From contig NZ_QUHR01000003.1 of the NCBI RefSeq assembly GCF_003479605.1, forward strand, positions 186,001 to 250,000: a DNA stretch of 64,000 nucleotides, written 5' to 3'. Numbering within the stretch: position 1 is the first letter of the stretch; each line of letters starts with the position of its first letter. The position numbers and the translations under genes are program-made. Source of the stretch: Roseburia sp. AF12-17LB (GTDB taxonomy: Bacteria; Bacillota; Clostridia; Lachnospirales; Lachnospiraceae). Below are positions 8,893 through 17,862 of the stretch, piece by piece. Under the pieces are notes generated by a model. It did not search any database and was not told the DNA's origin. It was given only the letters and a program-made list of their open reading frames with translations.

Positions 8893-9750
8893 TTACTTCT
8901 TCAAATAATTCTTTAATGCTACCATCTGTTCTTTTCCCTCAAGATAACCTTCTTCGTATAATTCTTCTAACCGCTTCGGGTCACTTTCGGTTCTGCCTAC
9001 CCCATGGGTCGTATCCGGTGCAATTACAAAAACGCGTCCTTCTTTTTCCAACCGGAATAATTTTTGCATGGACTCATTATATTTTGCCGGACGCTCCTTC
9101 AAATCCTTTACGATATTTGGATAACGCCGATATAATGCAGAAGAAATCTTCGTTCCTCCATCCGTATGCTTCTCATAGCCACGCTCTCTTGTCAGTACGA
9201 CAATTACCTTATCGCAGCCCTGCTCTAATGCCCTCTCAAATGGAACGGAATCTGCCACGCCGCCATCCAGATAATAGCGTCTGCCTACCTGCACCGGCTT
9301 GAAAAATACCGGAAGTGCACAGCTTGCTTCGATAACTGACATGCTGGAGCTGTCTCTTGGCACTTCAAGATACTCTGCTTTACCGGAATGAATGTTGGTC
9401 ACTGCTGCTTCCACCTGTCCCGGAAATGCTGCAAATGCATCATAATCAAAGGGCAGTAATTTATTTGGCACTTCATCAAAGACGTAATCCAGATTATAAA
9501 AGGTCTTGCGGTTCTTATCAAATAAGAACTTAAATCCCTGATAATTGCCATCTGACATATATTTTCTTGCAAGCTCTAAGTTTCTGCCGTGCTGCTTTGA
9601 CAAATAGGATAAGCCAAAGGCTATTCCTGCCGATACGCCGATAAAATAATCAGGCATTATATTTTCTTCAAGAAATGCGTCTGCCACTCCACAGGAAAAA
9701 ATTGTCCTGCTGGCTCCGCCTTCAAATACCATTCCAAGTTTCATATGCAA
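8893..9750 (-). CDS. Patatin-like phospholipase family protein
   Basis: A 285-residue serine hydrolase. The glycine-rich oxyanion stretch GMVFEGGASR starts near residue 6, the nucleophile elbow GVSAG is near residue 39 and the catalytic dyad Asp is in DGGVADS near residue 165. The family hydrolyses acyl esters of phospholipids or neutral lipids; the length matches bacterial YjjU-type members. No signal peptide is seen, so it should be cytosolic. It lies 24 bp downstream of the nfeD-like gene and 9 bp upstream of the GPH transporter on the same strand. Confidence 0.9.
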   Translation of the reverse strand: MHMKLGMVFEGGASRTIFSCGVADAFLEENIMPDYFIGVSAGIAFGLSYLSKQHGRNLELARKYMSDGNYQGFKFLFDKNRKTFYNLDYVFDEVPNKLLPFDYDAFAAFPGQVEAAVTNIHSGKAEYLEVPRDSSSMSVIEASCALPVFFKPVQVGRRYYLDGGVADSVPFERALEQGCDKVIVVLTRERGYEKHTDGGTKISSALYRRYPNIVKDLKERPAKYNESMQKLFRLEKEGRVFVIAPDTTHGVGRTESDPKRLEELYEEGYLEGKEQMVALKNYLKK

Positions 9751-9774
9751 CCGCCTGCCTTATCTTTTCTTACT

Positions 9775-10200
9775 CTACTGTGGTTTTACAATCAGTTTGA
9801 CACCACTTATTGCCACAACTTCTGCAGTAGTATCTGCTTCTATGGTAACTGCATCGTCACTGCTTCTTGCCGTCCATTCCTGTCCGTTTAATACAGCTGT
9901 TCCTGTCTCCTCGATATTGTCAATCTTCATGGTTACACGTACGGTCTTTCCGATGGCATCCTCGTAATTCGTCCGGGTCTTATGCGGGTTTAAATATTTT
10001 ACTGCCCATGGTCTTGTAAAGAATAACAATACAAAAGATACCACAAAGAATAAAATTACCTGCAGCCAGACCGGGCCTCCTACTGCTGCCACAATCAGGG
10101 CTGCCATACTTCCGCCTGCAAACCAGATGGTTGCCAGTCCTACCGTAATAATCTCTATAATCAGTAATATTACAAAAAGTGCTAACCAGAAAATAATCAT
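9775..10200 (-). CDS. NfeD-like membrane protein (short form)
   Basis: About 141 residues from the chosen ATG. Three transmembrane helices (about residues 2-65) are followed by a small OB-fold-type beta domain (about 80-141) with IGKTVRVTMKI and GTAVLNGQEWTA. Short NfeD proteins partner with SPFH/stomatin proteins in membrane quality control; no stomatin gene is in this window. An upstream in-frame ATG at 10230 exists, but the GGGAGGAACAGGAG ribosome binding site lies within that extension directly before the ATG at 10200, so I prefer the shorter start. Confidence 0.85.
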   Translation of the reverse strand: MIIFWLALFVILLIIEIITVGLATIWFAGGSMAALIVAAVGGPVWLQVILFFVVSFVLLFFTRPWAVKYLNPHKTRTNYEDAIGKTVRVTMKIDNIEETGTAVLNGQEWTARSSDDAVTIEADTTAEVVAISGVKLIVKPQ

Positions 10201-10299
10201 CTCCTGTTCCTCCCTTTTCTTCGTTTGCATCTATTATAGCAAAAAGTCATATATATAGGAAGTAGAACCTTCTCTTTTCCTTATGTCTTTTCCTAATCT

Positions 10300-10740
10300 T
10301 TACAGATTCTTCTCAAGATTATAGCGTACACGTTTCAAAAGAGAATATAGTTCATCTGCTTCTTCTTTTGTCATTCCATCCACCAGGAGCTTCTCCATTT
10401 CAGAAAAGAAGTTCATCATTTTCAAATGCTGCTGTTCCCCCTTTTTCGTCAGAAGAATCTGCTTTAATCGTGCATCTTCTTTTAGTTCTTTTCTGGTAAT
10501 CAGTTCCTTTTTCTCCATGGACTGCAGCATTTTGCTTGCCGTTGCCCTGGAAATTAAGAATTCCTGCTCAATGTCCTTCTGGCAGATGACCTTATCTTTA
10601 TTACAATATAAAAAGCCCAGTGTCCGCCCCTGCATCGGTGCCACACCATCTCTCTGATCCGCACCATACCGGTCACAGTACATCCCTATCATATTGTGTA
10701 TGACCCGGATATCGTTTCCAAGTTTTCTCTCTTTGCACAT
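10300..10740 (-). CDS. MarR-family transcriptional regulator
   Basis: A 146-residue winged-helix protein. The recognition region FLISRATASKMLQSMEKKELI and the wing EDARLKQILLTKKG (about residues 68-112) are typical MarR. It is divergent from two ABC exporter genes, and the shared gap carries a perfect 20-bp palindrome overlapping the exporter promoter. The natural inference is ligand-relieved repression of the exporter and itself. The ligand is unknown; drug, peptide or lipid substrates are common for this arrangement. Confidence 0.92.
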   Translation of the reverse strand: MCKERKLGNDIRVIHNMIGMYCDRYGADQRDGVAPMQGRTLGFLYCNKDKVICQKDIEQEFLISRATASKMLQSMEKKELITRKELKEDARLKQILLTKKGEQQHLKMMNFFSEMEKLLVDGMTKEEADELYSLLKRVRYNLEKNL

Positions 10741-10774
10741 TTCATAATCCTTCTTTTCTTTCCCAAAAAATTCA

Positions 10775-10824
10775 TTGACATATAAAAAATATTGTTATAT
10801 AACAATATCTGTTAGTATGCTAAC
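10775..10824 (+). promoter_or_regulatory. ABC exporter promoter with MarR-type operators
   Basis: TTGACA (10775-10780), a 17-bp spacer and TATAAC (10798-10803) form a promoter toward the ABC genes. A perfect 20-bp palindrome, ATATTGTTATATAACAATAT (10789-10808), covers the -10 element. A second inverted repeat, GTTAG-TATG-CTAAC, follows at 10811-10824. A regulator bound there would block RNA polymerase. The adjacent MarR gene is the obvious candidate, by inference. Confidence 0.78.
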
Positions 10825-10868
10825 ATTTATGTTATAGCATACAATTTAGAAAAAAGGAAGTGAAATTT

Positions 10869-12620
10869 ATGTTAAAGACTTTAGCTGCCCAGATTAAAGA
10901 ATTTAAACGTGATTCCATCTTAACTCCTGTCTTTATGATTCTTGAGGTTCTGATGGAAACTTTAATTCCTTTTCTGATGGCTTCCATCATTGATAATGGT
11001 GTCAACAAGGGTGACATCCATCACATCTATGTAGTCGGTGCCTGGATGGTCGTTGCTGCATGCTTCTCCCTGTTTGCCGGAATTATGGGTGGAAAATATG
11101 GTGCCCGGGCATCCACCGGATTTGCCCGTAACTTAAGGAAATCCATGTTTGAAAATATTCAGACCTTTTCCTTTGCTAACATTGATAAATACAGCACTGC
11201 AGGTCTTGTTACCCGTATGACTACTGACGTCACCAACCTGCAGAATGCTTACCAGATGATCCTCCGCATGTGTACGAGAGCACCGGCCAGTCTGATTTGT
11301 GCCATGGCAATGTCCTTCTTTATCAGTCCGAAGCTTGCCAGCGTTTATCTGATTGCCGTTATCCTCTTAGGTGGTGTGCTTGCTATCATCATCCGGTTTG
11401 CTACCAGATATTTTAATGAAGCTTTTCCAAAATATGATGACTTAAACGCAAGAGTCCAGGAAAATGTTTCCGCTATCCGTGTCGTAAAAGCTTATGTCCG
11501 TGAAGACCATGAAGCTTCTACTTTTAAGAAAGCCAGCGGAAATATTTACAAGCTCCTGGTAAAGGCTGAAAATGTTGTTGTTTTCAACGCTCCTGCCATG
11601 CAGTTTACGGTATATACCTGTATCCTTTTAATCAGCTGGCTTGGTGCAAAGATGATTGTAAACAGCAGCCTCACTACCGGTGAGCTGATGAGTCTCTTAA
11701 CCTACTGTATGAATATTCTGATGAGCCTGATGATGCTCTCCATGGTATTTGTCATGATTACCATGAGTGTTGCCAGCGCCCGTCGTGTTTCTGAAGTATT
11801 AAACGAAAAGAGTAACTTAAATAACCCAAAGCATCCGGTTATGGAAGTAAAAGACGGAAGCATTACCTTCGACCATGTTACCTTCAGCTACAAAGAAGAT
11901 GCGGCTGAGCCGGTTCTTTCCGATATCAATCTGTCTATTCATTCCGGTGAAACCATCGGTATCTTAGGCGGAACCGGAAGTTCCAAGTCCAGTCTGGTGA
12001 ACTTAATCAGTCGTCTGTATGATGTAAATGAAGGCTCTGTCTCCGTTGGCGGCATTGATGTAAGAAAGTATGACCTTGATACCCTGCGTAACCAGGTTGC
12101 CGTTGTACTGCAGAAAAACGTGCTTTTCTCCGGTACAATTCTTGATAACCTGCGCTGGGGCGATAAAAATGCTACGGAAGAAGAATGTATCCGTGCCTGC
12201 AAATTAGCATGTGCCGATGATTTTATCAACACTTTTCCGGATAAATACAATACATACATCGAACAGGGGGGAACCAACGTATCCGGTGGTCAGAAGCAGC
12301 GTCTTTGTATTGCCCGTGCCCTCTTAAAGAAACCGAAAATTCTGATTCTGGATGACAGCACCAGTGCCGTAGATACCGCAACCGATGCAAAAATCCGCAA
12401 AGCCTTTGCCGAAGAGATTCCGGGTACAACCAAGCTGATTATTGCCCAGCGAATCTCCAGTGTCCAGAGTGCTGACCGCATTATTGTCTTAGATGAAGGT
12501 AAGATTAACGGCTTTGGAACCCACGAAGAATTATTAGCAAATAATGCCATCTACCGTGATGTCTATGAATCCCAGACCGGCGGCGGTGGTGACTTTGATG
12601 AGAATGGAGGTGCTCAGTAA
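10869..12620 (+). CDS. Heterodimeric ABC exporter, subunit with degenerate ATPase site
   Basis: A permease-ATPase half-transporter of about 583 residues. Six transmembrane helices span about 15-300 and the nucleotide-binding domain about 335-575. Walker A is GGTGSSKSS and the signature is NVSGGQKQR. Walker B reads ILILDDSTSAVD, with Asp where the catalytic Glu belongs, and the H-loop is IIAQRISS with Gln for His. These changes mark the degenerate half of a BmrCD/TM287-288-type heterodimer. The ATG at 10869 has an AGGAAG site at proper spacing; a GTG at 10860 is too close to it. The stop overlaps the next ATG by one base (TAATG). Confidence 0.93.
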   Translation: MLKTLAAQIKEFKRDSILTPVFMILEVLMETLIPFLMASIIDNGVNKGDIHHIYVVGAWMVVAACFSLFAGIMGGKYGARASTGFARNLRKSMFENIQTFSFANIDKYSTAGLVTRMTTDVTNLQNAYQMILRMCTRAPASLICAMAMSFFISPKLASVYLIAVILLGGVLAIIIRFATRYFNEAFPKYDDLNARVQENVSAIRVVKAYVREDHEASTFKKASGNIYKLLVKAENVVVFNAPAMQFTVYTCILLISWLGAKMIVNSSLTTGELMSLLTYCMNILMSLMMLSMVFVMITMSVASARRVSEVLNEKSNLNNPKHPVMEVKDGSITFDHVTFSYKEDAAEPVLSDINLSIHSGETIGILGGTGSSKSSLVNLISRLYDVNEGSVSVGGIDVRKYDLDTLRNQVAVVLQKNVLFSGTILDNLRWGDKNATEEECIRACKLACADDFINTFPDKYNTYIEQGGTNVSGGQKQRLCIARALLKKPKILILDDSTSAVDTATDAKIRKAFAEEIPGTTKLIIAQRISSVQSADRIIVLDEGKINGFGTHEELLANNAIYRDVYESQTGGGGDFDENGGAQ

Positions 12621-14494
12621 TGGCTGAAAAAAGGAAAGTAAAGAATCCGGGCAAATTATTCTGCCGTCTGATGGCTTACATTTTCCGGAAATACGGAATT
12701 GCCTGCTTCCTGGTACTTGTCTTTATTGTACTAAGTGTTCTTGCCAACACCCAGGGAACCATGTTTATGAAAACCCTGATTGACAGCTATATTATCCCGA
12801 TTCTGAATTCACCGGATAAGGACTTTGCACCGCTGGCTGCTGCCATCCTTCGTGTTGCATGCTTTTACGGTGTGGGAGTTTTAAGTACCTTTGCTTATTC
12901 CAAGATTATGATTTATGTTACGCAGGGTACTTTAAATGATTTGCGAATCGATTTGTTTACCCATATGGAAACACTGCCAATTAAATACTTTGACACGCAT
13001 GCCCACGGCGATATCATGTCTGTATACACCAATGACATTGATACCCTTCGTCAGATGATCAGCCAGAGTATTCCGCAGTTAATCAACAGTGTCATTACCA
13101 TTGTCAGTGTACTGATTTACATGATTATCCTGAATATCCCACTGACTGTTCTTACTCTTGTAATGGTTGGTGTCATGCTCCTTGTCACGAAAAATCTTGC
13201 CGGGAAAAGTGGTAAATACTTTATCGCTCAGCAGCGTGACCTTGGTGCAACCAATGGTTTTATCGAAGAAATGATGGATGGTCAGAAGGTAATTAAAGTC
13301 TTCTGCCACGAAGAAGAAAGTATCGAAGCTTTTAACAAATTAAATGACCAGCTTTTCCGCAGTGCTGACAATGCCAACAAATTTGCCAATATCCTAATGC
13401 CGGCAAATGCCCAGATTGGTAACATCAGTTATGTACTCTGTGCCATGGTTGGTGGTGTCCTCGCCTTAAATGGCATCGGTGGATTTACACTGGGCGGACT
13501 GGCAAGTTTCTTAACCTTTAACAAGAGTTTTAATATGCCAATCAACCAGGTCAGCCAGCAGTTAAACAGTATTGTTATGGCTATGGCAGGTTCCGAGCGA
13601 ATCTTCACTCTTTTGGATGAGACACCAGAAACCGATGAAGGTTATGTTACTCTTGTCAATGTAGAAAAAGACGGTGAAAAACTTGTAGAGACTTCCGATA
13701 CCCGAAGCGGACGCTGGGCCTGGAAACACCAGCATCAGGCAGACGGCTCCATTGACTATGTCGAGTTAAAGGGTGATGTGGTCTTTGATGATGTAGACTT
13801 TGGATATAATGATGATAAGATTGTTTTACACAATGTGAAATTATTTGCTACTCCTGGTCAGAAAATTGCTTTTGTCGGCTCTACCGGTGCCGGTAAGACC
13901 ACCATTACGAACCTGATTAACCGTTTCTATGATATTCAGGATGGTAAAATCCGTTACGACGGTATCAATGTCAACAAGATTAAGAAAGCTGACTTAAGAC
14001 ATTCCCTTGGTATCGTATTGCAGGATACCCACCTCTTTACCGCCAGCGTAATGGAAAATATCCGCTACGGTAAACTGGATGCTACCGATGAAGAAGTTAT
14101 CGCTGCTGCAAAGCTTGCCAATGCAGATTCCTTTATCCGTCATCTTCCGGATGGTTACAATACCATGCTGACCGGTGATGGTGCCAACTTAAGCCAGGGA
14201 CAGCGGCAGTTACTTGCCATCGCCCGTGCAGCTGTTGCCAATCCTCCGGTACTGATTCTTGACGAAGCAACCAGCTCCATTGATACCAGAACCGAGCGTA
14301 TCGTTCAGGATGGCATGGATAAACTGATGGCAGGCAGAACTACCTTTGTAATTGCCCACCGACTCTCCACTGTTAAGAACAGTGACTGCATCATGGTATT
14401 AGAGCAGGGCCGCATTATTGAACGGGGCAGCCATGACGAACTGATTTCCCAGAAGGGTAAATATTATCAGTTGTATACCGGACTGCACGGATAA
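12620..14494 (+). CDS. Heterodimeric ABC exporter, catalytically complete subunit
   Basis: A 624-residue permease-ATPase. Transmembrane helices lie within about 20-330. Walker A is GSTGAGKTTI, the signature NLSQGQRQLLAIARA and Walker B VLILDEATSSID with the catalytic Glu; the H-loop is VIAHRLSTV. It has a 35-40-residue insertion between the two domains (about 355-395, acidic, with RSGRWAWKHQHQADG), typical of this partner subunit. It is translationally coupled to the upstream half-transporter. A strong hairpin follows at 14552. Together they probably export a drug, peptide or lipid under MarR control. Confidence 0.93.
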   Translation: MAEKRKVKNPGKLFCRLMAYIFRKYGIACFLVLVFIVLSVLANTQGTMFMKTLIDSYIIPILNSPDKDFAPLAAAILRVACFYGVGVLSTFAYSKIMIYVTQGTLNDLRIDLFTHMETLPIKYFDTHAHGDIMSVYTNDIDTLRQMISQSIPQLINSVITIVSVLIYMIILNIPLTVLTLVMVGVMLLVTKNLAGKSGKYFIAQQRDLGATNGFIEEMMDGQKVIKVFCHEEESIEAFNKLNDQLFRSADNANKFANILMPANAQIGNISYVLCAMVGGVLALNGIGGFTLGGLASFLTFNKSFNMPINQVSQQLNSIVMAMAGSERIFTLLDETPETDEGYVTLVNVEKDGEKLVETSDTRSGRWAWKHQHQADGSIDYVELKGDVVFDDVDFGYNDDKIVLHNVKLFATPGQKIAFVGSTGAGKTTITNLINRFYDIQDGKIRYDGINVNKIKKADLRHSLGIVLQDTHLFTASVMENIRYGKLDATDEEVIAAAKLANADSFIRHLPDGYNTMLTGDGANLSQGQRQLLAIARAAVANPPVLILDEATSSIDTRTERIVQDGMDKLMAGRTTFVIAHRLSTVKNSDCIMVLEQGRIIERGSHDELISQKGKYYQLYTGLHG

Positions 14495-14551
14495 ACTTTC
14501 TACATGCAGGTTCTGTCATAGACAGTGCTTTATAGCTTCTTAGTAACGTAA

Positions 14552-14607
14552 AAGACACGAAGTATGTTTCAACCAACTGTTGTTTGTCTGAACATACCTC
14601 GTGTCTT
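14552..14607. terminator. Terminator hairpin between converging genes
   Basis: AAGACACGAAGTATGTT pairs with AACATACCTCGTGTCTT (17 bp, one mismatch) around a 22-nt loop. It lies between the end of the ABC exporter operon and the end of the converging ABM gene and probably serves both directions. Confidence 0.75.
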
Positions 14608-14620
14608 CTATATCCGCTGC

Positions 14621-14947
14621 TTATTTTCGAATGAATTTATCATCCTGCGTGGTTTCATCGTCCGATACGTAACGTTCTACTCTCATGTGAAGGTCGTATT
14701 TATCCCTCAATGCCGCAATGGTCTGCATCATCGGAGAAGCATGGTGCACATCCAGTGCCTGCTGGCTCTCCCAGCTGTCTATCAGAAGTACTGTTTCCTT
14801 ATCCTGCAGCGGCTGAAAATATTCATATCTTAAATTGCCCTCTTCCCGGCGGATTGCATCTGCTGTTCCGCTGTTTTCCATCTCCTGAGCAAATTTTAAT
14901 GCATTTCCATTTTCACCAGTATAATAAAGATTTACTGTTATGCTCAT
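14621..14947 (-). CDS. ABM-superfamily monooxygenase (YgiN-like)
   Basis: A 108-residue single-domain protein with the antibiotic-biosynthesis-monooxygenase (dimeric alpha-beta barrel) pattern: an N-terminal beta strand with NLYYTG, a helix, EEGNLRYEYFQPLQD, then LLIDSWESQQALDVHHAS. The His pair and the ESW-like motif are typical. Family members oxidise quinols or other small aromatics without cofactors, or degrade haem; this one resembles the quinol type. It is monocistronic and converges on the exporter operon. Confidence 0.85.
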   Translation of the reverse strand: MSITVNLYYTGENGNALKFAQEMENSGTADAIRREEGNLRYEYFQPLQDKETVLLIDSWESQQALDVHHASPMMQTIAALRDKYDLHMRVERYVSDDETTQDDKFIRK

Positions 14948-15026
14948 ATGCGTCTCCCTCCTGATAATATCCCCATTTTATAAATGTAATATTACAGTTA
15001 CATTATTTCCAGTCATAAAATTGCAG

Positions 15027-15143
15027 TTACAAAGTCTCTAAGAAATGAATCATCAGCTTCTTTAATCCCTGCTGCTCTGTTGCAAGTATTACATTCATCA
15101 GATTTGCTTCTAACATTCGTTTCATTTTCTTCTTTAATTTCAT
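15027..15143 (-). CDS. Small basic/amphipathic peptide, 38 aa
   Basis: ATG at 15143 is preceded by AAAGGAGTGACGCAT, a textbook ribosome binding site, and the frame runs 38 codons to TAA. The peptide begins MKLKKKMKRMLEANLMNV and ends LKKLMIHFLETL. It has a strongly basic N-terminus followed by an amphipathic helical stretch and no Cys. I recognise no family. A hairpin sits immediately upstream of the ribosome binding site. It lies downstream of the RpiR-type regulator on the same strand. A membrane-active or regulatory peptide is possible but unproven. Confidence 0.55.
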   Translation of the reverse strand: MKLKKKMKRMLEANLMNVILATEQQGLKKLMIHFLETL

Positions 15144-15164
15144 ATGCGTCACTCCTTTTTTAAC

Positions 15165-15192
15165 GGAGCCCGAAATTTATTTTCCGGACTCC
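15165..15192 (-). other. Hairpin just upstream of the small peptide gene
   Basis: GGAGTCCGGAA and TTTCGGGCTCC pair with two mismatches around a short A/T loop, ending about 7 nt before the AAAAAAGGAG ribosome binding site. No U-run follows, so it is a poor terminator; it may stabilise or gate the mRNA. Confidence 0.4.
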
Positions 15193-15352
15193 AACATGCT
15201 ATAAATGCAAGGGACATATGGCGATGTCTTCCTTACAGCCCAAGGATAACATGTTTTCTGTTCTCTGCAACAAGTGTGACGGATTTTGAATGATCGTTTC
15301 AAAAGAATCGGCTCTTATGAATGAAATCTTGAAATTTTGTTTCATTTTATTG

Positions 15353-16237
15353 CTATGATTTTTCTGTATCACACAGGTTCTTTGCACCAATCTCATAATA
15401 TTGCTTGCTCAGTTTTATATTTTCATCATAACCGGCAGAAAATTCCATTGCAAACATAACATCCAGAAGGTATTTTGTTGCTGCGGAAAATGCCACTGTC
15501 CACAGTCCTTCCATCCGGATACTTCCACACTCTGTCAGTGTTCTTGGTGTCAGCAGAACCTCATCAACATATGCTTTCATCCTGCTTTTGCCCTGGGATG
15601 TAATCAGAATGGTTTTTGCTTTTGCCCGATGTAAATCCCTTACCAGTTCCACCAGCTTCTTATTATTTCCGGTATGACTAATCATGATGGACAGATGATT
15701 TTCATTATTCTGCAATGCCATCATCCTTTGTATATTATCTTCCGCATAAGTATTTGCCACCTTATCGCAATGGAAGAACTGACTGCAGCCGTAGCGTGCC
15801 AGATGTATATTCATATCAAAGGCATAGAAATCAATGTACTTGGCCTCATGCACCATTTTTCCCACCCGCGCCAGCTGATCAATCGTAAGAAGACGCTTTG
15901 TCTTTTCAACGGCAAGGGTGTCAATGTCCGCAATCTTATTCATAATGGTCATGGCATTTTCCTGCTGCTGTATTACAAAATGCTCTGTGGTCGTCTCCTG
16001 TCCACCCTCCGTACTCTGCAATTCACTTAGGAAACGCAGCCGGAATTCTCCATAATCCTGACAGCCGATTTTCCGGCAAAAGCGGCTTACAGCTGCAGTA
16101 CTGCTATAAGAAACTTCCCCTAACTGCTTTGCTGTCATGGAAATGACAGCCTCCGGATGTTCCATCAGATAATCACGAATATTTCTTTCCCGTTCCGTCA
16201 AGTCCTTCCGCTCCTGCATCTGTCGGATAATTTCCAT
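15353..16237 (-). CDS. MurR/RpiR-family transcriptional regulator
   Basis: A 294-residue protein. The N-terminal HTH_6 domain (about 1-75) has MTAKQLGEVSYSSTAAVSRFCRKIG. The C-terminal SIS sugar-phosphate-binding domain (about 120-270) has MISHTGNNKKLVELV and ILITSQGKSRM. Members sense phosphorylated sugars and control sugar catabolism. No sugar operon is adjacent; the neighbours are a HAD phosphatase 15 bp upstream and a 38-aa peptide gene downstream. Target genes are therefore unknown. Confidence 0.9.
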   Translation of the reverse strand: MEIIRQMQERKDLTERERNIRDYLMEHPEAVISMTAKQLGEVSYSSTAAVSRFCRKIGCQDYGEFRLRFLSELQSTEGGQETTTEHFVIQQQENAMTIMNKIADIDTLAVEKTKRLLTIDQLARVGKMVHEAKYIDFYAFDMNIHLARYGCSQFFHCDKVANTYAEDNIQRMMALQNNENHLSIMISHTGNNKKLVELVRDLHRAKAKTILITSQGKSRMKAYVDEVLLTPRTLTECGSIRMEGLWTVAFSAATKYLLDVMFAMEFSAGYDENIKLSKQYYEIGAKNLCDTEKS

Positions 16238-16252
16238 TTGCCATTCTCCTTT

Positions 16253-16915
16253 TTACGCATTGAATTCATCTAAAATTGCATACAATTCTTCAGCACTAGC
16301 TGCCAGATGTGTTGCTCCATGCTCCTTTAAAAATGGAACATTCCGGAATCCCCAGGTCACACTGATACATGGCATACCGGAATTTGCTGCTGTTGCAATG
16401 TCCACATCAGAATCGCCTACATAGACCGCTTCTTCCCTGCTGCTTCCAAGCTCCTTTAACGCCTGCATAACAGTGTCAGGTGCGGGTTTCTTACGAATGC
16501 CATCTTTTTCTCCAATGGCAACTTCAATCTTTCCTTTAAAATAAATCTGCTGTAATTCCTTTACTGCAAAATCTGCTTTATTTGAAACAATTGCAAGGCG
16601 ATAGCCCTGTCCCTTTAAGGAAGTAATTATTTCTTCCACGCCCGGATAAAGACAGGTGGTGTCATTACAATGCTCACCATAATATTCTTTAAAAGCTGCA
16701 AATACATGCTCAAATTCCGGATTTTCCTCTCCGCCCTCTAACGCACGCTCAATCAGCTTGCGGATGCCATTTCCGACAAATTTCCGGACATCCTCTATAC
16801 TGTGCTGTGGCTGTCCATATTTTTCCAATGCATAATTGGTTGCATCAGTCAAATCCTTTAATGTGTTTAATAAGGTTCCATCCAAGTCAAAGATAACAGT
16901 GTTATATTTTTTCAT
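16253..16915 (-). CDS. HAD-family hydrolase (phosphoglycolate phosphatase-like)
   Basis: A 220-residue HAD subfamily IA phosphatase. Motif I is FDLDGTLLNT (nucleophile Asp), motif II IVSNKADF, the motif III Lys region RKKPAPDTV and motif IV YVGDSDVDIATA. The cap domain lies between motifs I and II. Such enzymes dephosphorylate phosphoglycolate or other small phosphates; the substrate cannot be assigned more closely. It is 15 bp upstream of the RpiR regulator on the same strand, so a sugar-phosphate link is possible. Confidence 0.9.
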   Translation of the reverse strand: MKKYNTVIFDLDGTLLNTLKDLTDATNYALEKYGQPQHSIEDVRKFVGNGIRKLIERALEGGEENPEFEHVFAAFKEYYGEHCNDTTCLYPGVEEIITSLKGQGYRLAIVSNKADFAVKELQQIYFKGKIEVAIGEKDGIRKKPAPDTVMQALKELGSSREEAVYVGDSDVDIATAANSGMPCISVTWGFRNVPFLKEHGATHLAASAEELYAILDEFNA

Positions 16916-16991
16916 CCTTCTTCTGCCTTTCTGTCACTTCCCCCGCCCCATAATTAGCAGACAGCAAATGTGAATCATGCGCTGACATTGC

Positions 16992-17720
16992 TCATGAGAA
17001 GCTGTCCTCTTGTAGCCATATAATTTCTGCCGCATTTTCTTTCTCAGACTCCGTGCACACGCAGATGTGGTAATCCGGTATCTCATCATGCTCTGCGAAG
17101 TTTACCGGCTGCAGGATGCCTTCCCGGTAAAGTGCTATGCCATCTTTCTTCGGATAAGATGCGATGCCATTCTCCCTCCGGTGAACTGCAATGTTCTTTA
17201 ATGGAAAGGTAATTCCTTCGCCACTCCATTTTACATAGCTTTCCTTGGCTGTCCAGAGACGTACAAATGCCATTTCTTTATCCGGCTGGCTCTGTATCCA
17301 TGCCTGCTCGTCCTTTGTGCAGCACTTGTCCAAAAGCGTCTGCTTTAATGCTCTCCGGTGTTCGATGTCAATTCCAACCGGTGCATCAGAAAATACCGCC
17401 ACTGCATAGTTTCCTGTGTGAGACAGATTAAAATGCAGTCCCTCACAGCCTGCCACCTGCGGCTTGCCATGGGTTCCCATTATAAGCTGACAGGCATCTA
17501 AATCTATGCCATTTTCCCGTAACCCATAGGAAAGCAGGATGCCTGCAGCAAGACTCCGCAGTCTGTCGTCTTCTTTTTTTATTTTATTTACCTTCTCCCA
17601 ACGTGTGGGAAGCAATTTTATTTGTTCTTTATATTCCGGATGCTCTTTTAACAGCCGGATATCCATTCCATATATGCTCCACATATCCACATCATAGCAC
17701 AAATACAAAAAGTTCTCCAC
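16992..17720 (-). CDS. 4'-phosphopantetheinyl transferase (Sfp type)
   Basis: A 242-residue Sfp-superfamily protein. Visible signatures are GTHGKPQVAGCEGLHFNLSH, the Mg-binding PVGIDIE and the LWTAKESYVKWSGEGI motif with conserved Glu and Lys. It would transfer phosphopantetheine from CoA to carrier-protein serines of a synthase. No PKS or NRPS genes are in the window, so its clients lie elsewhere or it serves the fatty-acid carrier protein. It is preceded by a dense set of hairpins (17733-17914). Confidence 0.9.
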   Translation of the reverse strand: MENFLYLCYDVDMWSIYGMDIRLLKEHPEYKEQIKLLPTRWEKVNKIKKEDDRLRSLAAGILLSYGLRENGIDLDACQLIMGTHGKPQVAGCEGLHFNLSHTGNYAVAVFSDAPVGIDIEHRRALKQTLLDKCCTKDEQAWIQSQPDKEMAFVRLWTAKESYVKWSGEGITFPLKNIAVHRRENGIASYPKKDGIALYREGILQPVNFAEHDEIPDYHICVCTESEKENAAEIIWLQEDSFS

Positions 17721-17732
17721 ATTCTGTTATAA

Positions 17733-17825
17733 AAAAAGAATGTGCCTTGGCACATTATCGCGCCTGCGGCGGTCGCTTGCGACATCTACCTTATACGCCG
17801 CAGTGCACATCCTCGCGGAGCATTT
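17733..17825 (-). other. Compound hairpin element ending in a U-tract hairpin
   Basis: Read on the minus strand, CTGCGGCG pairs with CGCCGCAG around an inner GTCGC/GCGAC stem with a 12-nt one-sided bulge. This is followed by the perfect hairpin AATGTGCC/GGCACATT and a run of seven T at 17733-17738. The last hairpin is a good intrinsic terminator 13 bp before the phosphopantetheinyl transferase start. The ordered double-stem looks like a conserved structured RNA or repeated intergenic element rather than chance. Confidence 0.55.
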
Positions 17826-17826
17826 T

Positions 17827-17860
17827 TTACTTTACAGGAAAACAATTTCCTGTAAAGTAA
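17827..17860. other. Perfect 15-bp hairpin
   Basis: TTTTACTTTACAGGA is followed seven bases later by its exact complement. It stands between the compound hairpin and the GC-rich terminator; A/T ends on both sides mean it could stop transcription in either direction. Confidence 0.6.
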
Positions 17861-17862
17861 AA

